Assembly: GCA_018806985.1 (NCBI GenBank)
Contig: JADANN010000302.1
Span: 124,001-188,000 of the forward strand
Reading direction: 5' to 3'
DNA length: 64,000 nucleotides
From: Angiostrongylus vasorum
Lineage: Eukaryota; Nematoda; Chromadorea; Rhabditida; Metastrongylidae
Shown here: positions 55,175 to 64,000 of the stretch, one piece after another
How positions within the stretch are numbered: the stretch's first letter is position 1
Layout of the letters: each line of letters begins with the position of its first letter
Translations under genes and position numbers: made by a program
The notes under the pieces: model-generated
Database searches by the model: none
The model's input: the letters and a program-made list of their open reading frames with translations, nothing else
Told to the model about the DNA's origin: nothing

Positions 55175-58100
55175 CTCATATGAGGGATCTCGAGCCGGTT
55201 AGTCGTGAGGCTACATGGCGCGTCCCCAGGTAGCGGATAGGGGGTTAATCGCGGACCAAAGTCGACCTTTGCTTCCCTGAGACGCAGATGGATCCAGGGG
55301 ATGGACTCCCTGTTTCTGCTGCGTCGATTTGGGACATACTTTCTGTATTTGCCAGACGTATTCATGCATGCGTGTGTGGTTGCATTCTCGCTTATGCGGA
55401 TTGTATTCTACGAGTCAAATCGGCCCAAAAAGCCTGCAATCAAGTGACAGGGGAACTGTATGGAAATCGGTTAGGAGTCGCCTCCAACAAAGGAGATCCA
55501 TGTCCACTCTGGGAGAGCCTGGCAAGCTACCCGTGAGTATACCCAGCACCACGTTCAGAGCCCAGCAAGCTACACGTGGGTATCAAAAAGCTAAAAACAG
55601 TAAAAGAAATGGGCCTCATTCCCCTGGCGTCGAAAGAGCCCCCAATTCGGCAATGTTCGGTAGGACGAGTACGGAGAGGCTGCTAAAATCTCAGGGTCAA
55701 TGGAAGCTGCCTGGATTACAAAGAACTATGGTGACGATCTATACCTACAATGCACGTACACTTGCGTCCGAGTCCTCGATAGAAGACTTGCTCATGCAAG
55801 AAAGGAGGATAAGATACGACGTCATCGGCCTGGCCAAGACGAGAAGACGCCACCATTTTCAACGCCGCCGATGACACCGGAGAACTATTCTTCGCAACAT
55901 GCGACAGTAGAGGAGTCGGCGGCGTCGGCGTTCTCGTCAACACGAGTTTGTTCATAAACATCGATTCATTCGAACAAGTTACAACTCGAATCGGACGTTT
56001 ACGATTAAAAAGATGTAGATCAATACCAGCTTTGACAATCTTCGTCGTTTACGCGCCGACATCAAACTATGACGAAGAAAAAGTCGAAGCTGTCTGTATG
56101 GACTTGGAGAAGCTCTACAGAGAAGACCACACATTCTTCAAGGTGATCATTGGAGATATTAACGCCAAGATTGGACCAAGAAGAACGTCTGAAGAACGTC
56201 ACATTGGGACCCATGGATTAGAATGGAACGAACAGGGTGAGCGGCTGTCTGAGTTTATCATGGTGACCAAGACCATCCATGGTAACTCGCAATTCAGAAG
56301 TCCCAACGCTGGACGTGGAACTCTCAAAATGGAGAGTAGCATAACGAAATAGACCACATCATAGTAAATAGAAGGTTTTTGCCTAACCGATGTCGCTGTT
56401 GACCCAAAATTCTACACGGGATCAGAGCATCGCCTCCTTCGTTCAAGATGCTATTTCTCGCGGAAAGGGAGAAAATGCCGCTAAATTCAAAAGCCGAAGT
56501 CGGATGTTGGGAAGATGCCCTTGACGATAACATCGACGAGGAATAGGATCGGCTCATTCAACATCTTCACTTTAGCGCTGTGAAAGCTGAAAGTTCCAAA
56601 GTAACCAAGAGACGTCTGTCTCCAGAAACACTCTAGCTGATACGCCAACGTCGAACCGCACGATCTGCAGGTAACCGCGAACTAATGTCCGAACTTGCAA
56701 AACAATGCAGACAGGCGATAAAGGAAGATCTTAAAGGGAAGAGAGCAGCAGTAACGTTCGAAGCTACAGAAGCTGTGAAAAGTATTCGCAAAGCCCACTG
56801 AAGCTTCGCCAATTGCAGGACCAAGATCATTGCGCTCCGACGCCCAGACGGAACAGCTACAGCGTCCAGAAAGGCAATAGAGAAAATCATTCACGAATAG
56901 TACTCTGATCTCTTCGATAGCCACGTCCATCTTCCGTCATATGAAATAAAGGAGGATGGATATGTTGTACAACCGGTTCTCCCTTCCGAAAATCCGACAT
57001 GCCATTTCGTCGGTGAAAAAATCGAACAACACCATGTCCGGACGAGGATAAGATCAGAAACACCTGAAGAACCTTTCCGCCAGTCCTCGTAAACAAACTG
57101 GCTCGGCTCTTCATACGTTACTTGTCTGAATGTAAGGTCCCTACACAGTGGAAGACCAGCATGACCGTGTTATTGTTCAAGAACGGTGACCTCCACGATA
57201 TCGGCAACTATTGCCCAAATCTGCTTGCTGCCTGTCGTCTACAAACTTGTCACTCGAGTCATCCTAAACAGGACTGACGGAACACTGGACGAAGGACAGC
57301 CATGTGAGCAAGCAGGGTTTCGAAAAGGATTTAGTACGATGGACTACATCCGCCCGATAACAAGAGTCATTAAAGTAACGCGAGACTACAAAAGACCGTG
57401 CTGTCTCACTTTCATCGATTTAAAGAAGTCCTTTGACACAATTGAGATAGAAGCAGTCATGGAAGCCCTTGATAGTCAAGAAGTCCCTACTTACTACATA
57501 AAGATTCTTCGTGAGCTGTACAAAAATTTCACAACCAAGGCATCACCATTCTTCGGCGATGTTATCATTGAAGTCAAAAGAGGAGTTAGACAAGGCGATG
57601 CCACCTCTCCAAAATTATTTACCGCCACCCTCCAGAACATCATGCGAACATTGCAATGGGAATAAGTAATAAGGGAGTGGAAATCGATGGTCGGCAGTTA
57701 CACCATCTTCGCTTTGCTAATGACGTCGTCTTTATAACACCAAACATTAGCCAAGCGGAACGTATGCTTGCCGACTTTGATAAAGCCTGTGGAAAGATTG
57801 GTTTTGGACTATATCTCACAAAAAATGATGTTCATGAGGAACGGATTGGTTTCGTGCGCCCTATTCACGCTCAACGGAACGAATGTCTTCGAATGCTCCA
57901 GTTATGTCTTCTAGGTCAGGGAAATCAACATGTTGAACGACTTAGCTTCAGAGCTGAGCGGAAGGAAACGAGCGGCTTGGAGAGCTTTGAAGAGTATCGA
58001 GGATGTAGTGAAGAGGACAAAGAACACCAGACTCCGTGGCCCACCTTTTCGACTCAACGGTGCTTCCTGCCCTAGCGTATGCGTCAGAAAGCTGCTCGCT

Positions 58101-58575
58101 GCGTAAGCAGGATGAAAGATCACTCAGTTTTATCGAAGGCGCAGTCGAAAGGACGATGCTAGGAGTATTCCGTTTCACACAAGTAAGGGATGGGATCTGA
58201 AGCTCCGATCTGCGTCAACGATCAAAAAGTCAAAGATGCCGTTTTGTACGCCAAACAGTCGAGGATAAGGTGGGCCGGACACGTAATGCGTATGAATGAC
58301 AACCGATGGACATGAGCCGTTAGTGAATGGATTCCTCGGGATGTCAAACGTACTGCAGGAAGACCACCGATCCGATGGTCAGAGTTCTTCACAAAGAGCC
58401 TTGAAGAAAGATATGATGCTCGACGAGTCCCTAGAGCGAGCAGAACCCACTGGGCTACTCTTGCACGCGACAGGGAAAAAATGGAAAATTTACTGGCGCC
58501 CGTTCGAGTCACTCGACGATCAACGGGACTGCAGATGATACAGGTGGTCGTTATTGCTACGTATATTATTAAACA
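55175..58575 (+). mobile_element. RTE-type LINE, copy 2, nearly full length, inactive
   Basis: The endonuclease region begins near 55730 (TIYTYNARTLASESSIEDLL) and includes DVIGLAKTRRR, where the usual glutamate (TETRRR) is lysine, then GVGGVGVLVN, APTSNYDEEKVEAVCMDLEK, IGDINAKIGPRR and HGLEWNEQGERLSEFI. Linker remnants lie at 56340-57110. The reverse transcriptase reads LLPVVYKLVTRVILNRTDGT, QAGFRKGFSTMDYI, motif A LTFIDLKKSFDTIE, motif B GVRQGDATSPKLFTATLQNI and motif C FANDVVFITP, in which the second catalytic aspartate pair is broken (FADD to FAND). The C-terminal part (58250-58520, WAGHVMRMND-type) follows. Stops and frameshifts confirm a dead copy. Confidence 0.93.
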
Positions 58576-58622
58576 CATCGCTGTTTATACTATAGGGTTA
58601 AATAAGGACGCATATAACACTA

Positions 58623-58908
58623 TTGGGGCGCGTATAGCGCACTTGTCGGGACCGCCCTGCAGAACACAACGGATCGATGCCCGAGCTGCAGGCTCACCAG
58701 ATCTTCCATTCCTCTGGCGTCGGCAAAGTGGTACCAAACTTGTCTGGGAGGATAGCAGCACTGTCTCAATACATCGTTAGGCCACCGCGAGTCATTGTAA
58801 AAAACCGGATATGTATGAATCACCTCCAACGATGCTTACTGAAGTCGAATGCTTGGGGGCATCCTCGCGTGAACATTGGGGATTGCTCAACGCCAAGGGC
58901 TGTTTTTT
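58623..58908 (+). repeat. SINE-A copy
   Basis: gggcgcgtatagcgcacttg head, acggatcgatgcccgagc B box, ggcaaagtggtaccaaacttg body, then a diverged tail gattgctcaacgccaagg. It lies immediately after the RTE 3' end. Confidence 0.87.
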
Positions 58909-59109
58909 AAAACAATATTGTATAGACCTGTACACAATCAGTATATTCATGTAACCAATGTTCACTCGAAGCTGCACATAAAATTTGCCTTCTACAAAGG
59001 CGACAGTTTGGCAGTACGTTTACTATTTGTATTTCCCACAAACTAAAAGGTATTTCTCGTCAAATATATTTTCTTTTATTATAGGATTTGTGATTATATA
59101 TCTATATAT

Positions 59110-59388
59110 AGAGGCACGTGTGGCGCCGTGGCCGGGGGGCGCCCTGCAACACACACGTGGAATCGGTCCTCGCGCCCGTAGCCTAACAAGCCTTTCATCT
59201 CTCCGAGGTCGGCAAATTGGTACCAGACTTGTCCGGGAGGATAGCAGCACTGGTTGGATGCATCGGTAGGCCACCGCGAGTCACCGTAAAGGCCAGATGT
59301 GCATTCAGTCACTTCCAAACGATGATGAAGGCGAATGCATGGCGTATTCCTCAGGGATTGATCAACACCGAGAACTTTATCCTCTATA
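59110..59388 (+). repeat. SINE-A copy
   Basis: ggcacgtgtggcgccgtgg head, aatcggtcctcgcgcc, ttggtaccagacttgtccggg and tail gggattgatcaacaccgag. It is the second SINE-A within 500 bp in the same orientation. Confidence 0.88.
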
Positions 59389-59389
59389 T

Positions 59390-59795
59390 ACACATAAAAT
59401 ATATATTTTAAAATTTAAAAATATAAAAAACATGTTTTGTATATATAGTGTGTATTCGTTGTCTATTACTACTTGAAAAAATGAACCCTGATCGTAAGAA
59501 TGGGTAAAATTCGGAAAGTGGGCATTATCTCCAATGTCGATACGTGTTGTGTTCTATTTTTTTTTGTGGGTTAGTAGTTTTAATAAAGAACGACTGGAAA
59601 ACGGATTTTATATGTCTGTAAGCTTGGTGAATAACTAGTTAACTGAATAGATCTATAGCAGTTGCCATATGTTCTCCACTGAAATCTAAAGAATAGGAAA
59701 TCAGAATAAAACCAGGGAAGATTGAAGGGATGTTCAATTTGAAACATTTGTGCATAGTTATTGTATTAAAAGGAAGAGTTTAAGGTTTCCTCAAT
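59390..59795. promoter_or_regulatory. Upstream region of the ion-channel exons
   Basis: AT-rich, non-repetitive. An ATG near 59729 opens a short hydrophobic frame (MFNLKHLCIVIVLK) that could be a signal peptide, but it stops before the first channel exon and no intron joins it cleanly. Confidence 0.3.
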
Positions 59796-61440
59796 ATGAA
59801 CATGCATGATCGTTTACGACTAGAGAGTTGCGTGTTCACATTTCTTACCGATACGGAACTGAAATTCAACGCTAATCCGGATTCGTTTCACACCGATCCA
59901 CCACCGGAGGCTGAATTAACAATCCAGGTAAATTCGATGAAGAAGTCTCAGTACAATAAACGAGTCCCTTTATGATTTTTTTTTATTGATTTCGTGTTGA
60001 AATCTCAATGTTCTTCAGCTATTGACCTCAATTTGCATTGACAACGAAATTCTTTTGATCTTATGCATAGTTACTCGCTTCGCGTCATCAGTTTGGAAAC
60101 CCATTCTTGATTCTTGTCGTCATGGACTCGCGTTCTTCTTTGGAATTTTATCAACATCTAGGTCGGTGACGAAGTGTCGTTAGAACGGAACAGCTGCGAA
60201 ACCATTAAAGGTTAAAGTGAGTATATGAGCGGGCCATCAACTTTTTATTAATTGGACATAAGGCTACTATAAAGTATTTGCTAGATCTTGGCCAGGCATT
60301 GCTTCTGTGGATTCCACCGTGTTTCATCTCAAAAAGTCACCGTATATTAGTTTTCGATTCGATCAAGATTTTGTCCAACCTACCAAGAGAGGCTCAAAGT
60401 CTAGACTATAAACGAAACATAAGGAGATTTGCAAAACAATCTTCTTGCTCTTTGGTTTCTTAAATGAGCTCTAACCACCGTACTGTCGTAACCTCATGTG
60501 CGGGCCTGTCACCGCCTCTAATTCAGAACATCAAGCTTCGAAACGATTCGAGCTCATGCCTGAAGTTTGCTGATTTTTTTTTGAGAACTCCAGAATTCGT
60601 GAAGTTATATCTCAGGAATTTTCCGATTGGAGGTTTTCATTCATATATTGGTGGAATTATGACCTTTCTTTCAAATTCTTCACTTCAGAAGTGTACTATT
60701 GGAAACTTTGGCCGCATTTTGTATTCCCATCTAGGTGTTTCTTTTGAGGAAGCTAGAGACCATGCAGATATTGTATTATTTTTGTATCAAGTAAAGGTGG
60801 TTACATATGTGATTGAATTGAAGTCGTGAAATATTTCGTGCTATTCCTGACCCACTTCCACTTCTTCTTCCACAACTTCTTCTTCCACTTTAAGATGAAT
60901 GACTCCTCGTTGAAGGTGTCATCTTCACTTGTTCAGGAATTCCTAAGCGGCGATGTTCAGTTTATCATAAGTAAGTCGTCTTGATGACCTGATGGTGAAA
61001 GAACTTTCAACTTTGATAGAATTTTGTTGTATATGATAGGTTTATCTTAATAATTAAAAAAACCTTTCTTTTTACCTTATCTTTCCCTTACCTTCGTCCG
61101 AAAAATCCTCACTTGGTTGTCAGGTAGACGATGTTGTAATTCGTCATGTTCAACTCTCATCGGGGAGTACATACCAATTTCAAATCTACGGAGATATTTA
61201 CTTGGTAAGTCCTTCTTATGCGATAAGCAAATCAGAGCAAGGCAATATCGAGATTTTTAACAACAAGAGATGAATGGAAAAAATTGGTAGTTGTCATAAA
61301 GACGATGAGAAAATGTAAGGGATGGGAATTAAGACGTGGGAGGACTCTCGCCTTCAATGGAATGCATCCGAGTGGAAGGTGGAGAACTTCTACATTCATG
61401 ATGCACACAAAATTTGGTCACCAAATCTCATCGATCACAG
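59796..61440 (+). CDS. Cys-loop ligand-gated ion channel, extracellular domain exons (partial)
   Basis: Three exons join in phase: 59796-59927, 61124-61204 and 61334-61440. Across the junctions the text reads PPEAELTIQ + VDDVVIRHVQLSSGSTYQFQ...IYL + TWEDSRLQWNASEW, then FYIHDAHKIWSPNLIDHR. This is the loop D to loop A part of the nicotinic-receptor superfamily, with the conserved W-x-D-x-R-L-x-W and I-W-x-P signatures. The long intron between exons 1 and 2 holds unrelated frames. The ATG at 59796 opens the first exon, but a signal peptide is missing, so there is probably an upstream exon. The Cys-loop, pore helices and remaining exons were not found; downstream sequence is SINE and PLE. The gene may continue past the window or be broken. 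The subfamily (acetylcholine, amine or novel) cannot be told from this part. Confidence 0.78.
60278..60829 (+). other. Unassigned open frames inside the channel gene intron
   Basis: Two adjacent frames (60278-60463 and 60464-60829, 61 and 121 codons) lie in the first intron of the channel gene. The second contains FLRTPEFVKLYLRNFPIGGF. I recognise no family. A nested gene, a transposon remnant or chance are all possible. Confidence 0.2.
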
Positions 61441-61589
61441 GTCTGTTCTCGATGATTTTCAAAATCGAAGATAACAGAAACATCTGAGCTAAAATTAAAT
61501 CTAGATAACAAATCTTTTTCTTGATTATATCGATTCAGATTTCCCGCCGACTCAACCCTTTCAGGAAAGTAATTTGCAATCTGAAGCGC

Positions 61590-61775
61590 CGGGGTGGCAG
61601 TGTTTAGAGGTGTCGTTTAATAACGTGCTCAAGGTTAATGTTTTCACTACTCCTGGTCCTACCAAGCCTCCCATCCTACTGTGGTCGAAATTGGTGCCGG
61701 ACTTCTCTGAGAAGAACTCCCTATGATCTTTATCAATCAACGACACCTTCTGATTGAAAATCTGGGAGCAATCCA
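61590..61775 (+). repeat. Truncated SINE-A-like fragment
   Basis: ggtcctaccaagcctcccatcc and tcgaaattggtgccggacttctctgag match the SINE-A body. Head and tail are lost. It lies just upstream of the PLE block. Confidence 0.5.
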
Positions 61776-61784
61776 AGAAAGACG

Positions 61785-63255
61785 ACCTTGATAATTCTTG
61801 TATTCTCGTTGAGAAAACACGAGGTGTTATTTTATTCTTTATTCACGAACAAGCTGACGTTGCGGGGGATTTCACCTTCCTCAGAGCTTGGAAAGGTCAA
61901 GTTGACAGCAATCTATTCGGCCAAACACCTCCATAACCAAAAGAGAAAACGCTACACCAAGATTTCAATCACATCGAACACAGAATAGCTTCTTTGCACA
62001 CACACCGCTTTCTATGAGTCCTCCACTGAGTATGTCGCGTGGAGACCAACCGCACAGAATTCACATGGAAGCGTAATGTACCCCTCTCATCAGAATAATA
62101 GGCTAATATACTGCCCAATATCACGCGTGATAATGAGGTATTTCTCCCTGCGGTTCACTTTCGGATTCTTGGAATTGATCTAGAATGCCTCGAGAATTTT
62201 GCGCGCTTGTGTTCTCGATTCCTGCGCTAGGATCGTAACCAGTACTTCAAAAATCTTCTCCGTTATGTCTCTGCGTCCTATGCGTGCCCAGTGGAGTATT
62301 TGGTTTACTTATGCCGATAAGTGTTCTTTTATACGAACGCAGAGTGGTCCATCCGTTTCGCCAGCGTATTCGTCACCGCACGCTTTACAAGAGATCAGAT
62401 AAACTGTACCCGTACTCATGCAATCACCGTCTCTACCGTTGGGGGCAAATTATATAGTGTTGCGTTGTACATAGACGGTCATACAGGCGATTGCGAACTA
62501 GTTGGCTTTCTAGGGTAGGTGGTATTTCGATTATTCTAACCGAATTCTCTAGACCGGCCCTTCTTAAGCAGCGTGTTATAGCTGCACTTAGTTCGTTTGA
62601 GATGAAGGGCAGGATAAACGGGACCTTACTATCGCTAGAGTTATCGTTTGGGGGCGTTGGGCTTTCCTCTACACCTGTCCCAAGCAGCTACAGTTTCGTA
62701 GCCATTACAAATGGCTACTTGCCGTACCAATTTCCGGGACTCCTCTCTCTGCTCTCTTCCCGTGCACTTTGGTTGCTGTTCGAAACATGTTTCTTACAAG
62801 CGCCCTTTTCGTGTGAGAGGGGTGAGAAGAGAGGGAATGAACCATGATGCTTTTACTACTTGGCTTCCGATACCACTTTATAACGTAGTTATTTTCGGAA
62901 AGGTTAATTTGGACGTCTAGAAATGGAAGCTAGTTTTCTTTCGGTTTCTCTCGGGTGAACATTATATGCTCTGACTGTTCCTTCAACAACTCGAAACATT
63001 TGTCTATTTCCTCTTGTGTTTAGCAAAGGACAAAACAGTCATCTGTATATCTACAGTAGAGTGATGGCCAGAGATCGGTCACTGGTGCTTCCACCTTAGA
63101 CATAAACGCAATGGCAAGACTTGGTGCAGTTGTCCCATTGCCAACCCTTTTATTTGAGCGCAGTACTTTCCGGACGATCTGAAGATTGAGCAGCTCAAGC
63201 ATTCTTTTTGAGAGAGCCATCAACTGCTCTATCTTGAAGCCGTACATGTTTATTT
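61785..63255 (-). mobile_element. Penelope-like element PLE-A with reverse transcriptase palm, degenerate
   Basis: Read on the minus strand: 63020-63247 is the palm of the reverse transcriptase (NGTTAPSLAIAFMSKVEAPV and the catalytic block LYCRYTDDCFVLC). 62500-63000 holds the connector in broken frames (alternative frames give KHVSYKR-type text). 62165-62480 is the GIY-YIG part, and 61785-62165 the terminal repeat with TATA (gctaatatactgcc on the plus strand), the TATCACGCGTGATA palindrome (about 62120) and the hammerhead-like hairpin (61854-61893). It is the only copy in the window with the YxDD motif. Frameshifts make it inactive, and the 5' part is missing. Confidence 0.87.
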
Positions 63256-63257
63256 CT

Positions 63258-64000
63258 CCTTCGTGTTATATAAGGAGTTCGAATATAGTTTGCATTGCGG
63301 AGTCATTCGACACGTTTATATAAAGAACGTCCAAATTAACCTGTCAGAAGACGGCTACATTACGAACTGGTACCGAAAGCCAAGTAGTAAAAAACATCTT
63401 GATTCATTATCTCTCCTCTCATTCCTCACACACGAAAAGGGTGCTTGTAAGAAACATGTTTCGAACACCCACCAGCCTATGTACAGGAAGAGAGCAGAAG
63501 GTAGAATCCCGGAACCTGGTGCTGGGGAAATAGCCATTTCCAATGCCTACGGAACTGTAGCTGCTTGGGACAGGTGTAGAGGAAAGCCCAAGCGCCCAAA
63601 CGATAACTCTAGCGATAGTAAGGTCGTCCCGTTTATCCTGCCCTTCATCTCATACGAACTAAGTGCAGCTATAAAACGCTGCTTAAGAAGGGGCGTTTTA
63701 GAGAATTCGGTTAGAATAGTCGAAATACCACTGAGCACTCTAAAAGCCAACCAGTTCGCAACCGCCTGTATGACCGTCTGTGTACAACGCAAAATTGTGT
63801 AATTTGCCCCAATGATAGAGACGGTGACTGCATAAGTTCGGGTACAGTTTATCTGATCTCTTGTGTGTGGGGACGAATACGTTGGCAGAACGGGTAGACC
63901 ACTCTGCGTTCGTATAAAAGAACACCTAGTCGGCAAACGTAAGCCAAATACTCCACTTGGCACGCATACGACGCAGAGACATAACGGAAAAAAGATCGAT
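63258..64000 (+). mobile_element. Penelope-like element PLE-A, opposite orientation, runs off the window
   Basis: 63263-63802 stays open for 179 codons: VQINLSEDGYITNWYRKPSS, then a region with RTQ-like text and ISYELSAAIKRCLRRGVLEN, and ends near VCVQRKIV, with a stop just before the Cys-rich linker. From 63805 the GIY-YIG start follows (RDGDCISSGTVYLISC), then CGDEYVGRTGRPLCVRIKEH after a small frame change, and HLVGKRKPNTPLGTH. Sequence up to the edge is PLE-A. It joins the minus copy head to head near 63255. Confidence 0.88.

Overview
The window looks like nuclear DNA of a clade V (strongylid, hookworm-like) nematode. The evidence is short exons with GT-AG introns, two genes (pdha-1 and ufd-2) that I recall being neighbours on C. 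elegans chromosome II, and a dense load of RTE-type LINEs, Penelope-like elements (PLEs), mariner relics and tRNA-derived SINEs. The species call is inference. No prokaryotic features, rRNA or intact tRNA genes were seen.

Layout. 1-8.3 kb: mostly non-coding and repeat-derived, with one possible nuclear-receptor ligand-binding-domain exon (+) near 1.3 kb. 8.4-12.5 kb (-): the mitochondrial pyruvate dehydrogenase E1-alpha gene; nine exons join in frame, and exon 1 is uncertain. 14-22 kb: a repeat island with a hammerhead-like foldback element, a ~67-bp tandem repeat, PLE copies in both orientations, a mariner relic split by a SINE, and a LINE fragment. 22.4-41.3 kb (-): ufd-2, the E4 ubiquitin-chain elongation factor; I could chain 20 exons into a 1043-codon reading frame ending in a U-box. 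Its introns hold RTE, mariner, PLE terminal and SINE insertions. 42.4-47.2 kb (+): a complete seven-exon gene of 327 codons whose C-terminal half resembles complex I subunit NDUFA11, followed by AATAAA. 47.4-51.3 kb: repeats and one possible secreted-protein first exon. 51.3-58.6 kb (+): two degenerate RTE copies in direct orientation, the first carrying two nested insertions. 58.6-59.4 kb: two SINEs. 59.8-61.4 kb (+): extracellular-domain exons of a Cys-loop ligand-gated ion channel. 61.8-64 kb: PLEs in head-to-head orientation running off the window.

The three best-supported genes all belong to housekeeping functions: pyruvate entry into the TCA cycle, ubiquitin chain elongation and, probably, respiratory complex I. 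They do not form an operon, because spacings are several kb and orientations differ. The most unusual material is the PLE system: at least two PLE families with GIY-YIG domains, repeated inverted junctions, terminal repeats carrying a conserved palindrome plus TATA-like box, and a recurrent hammerhead-like hairpin shared with other non-autonomous elements.
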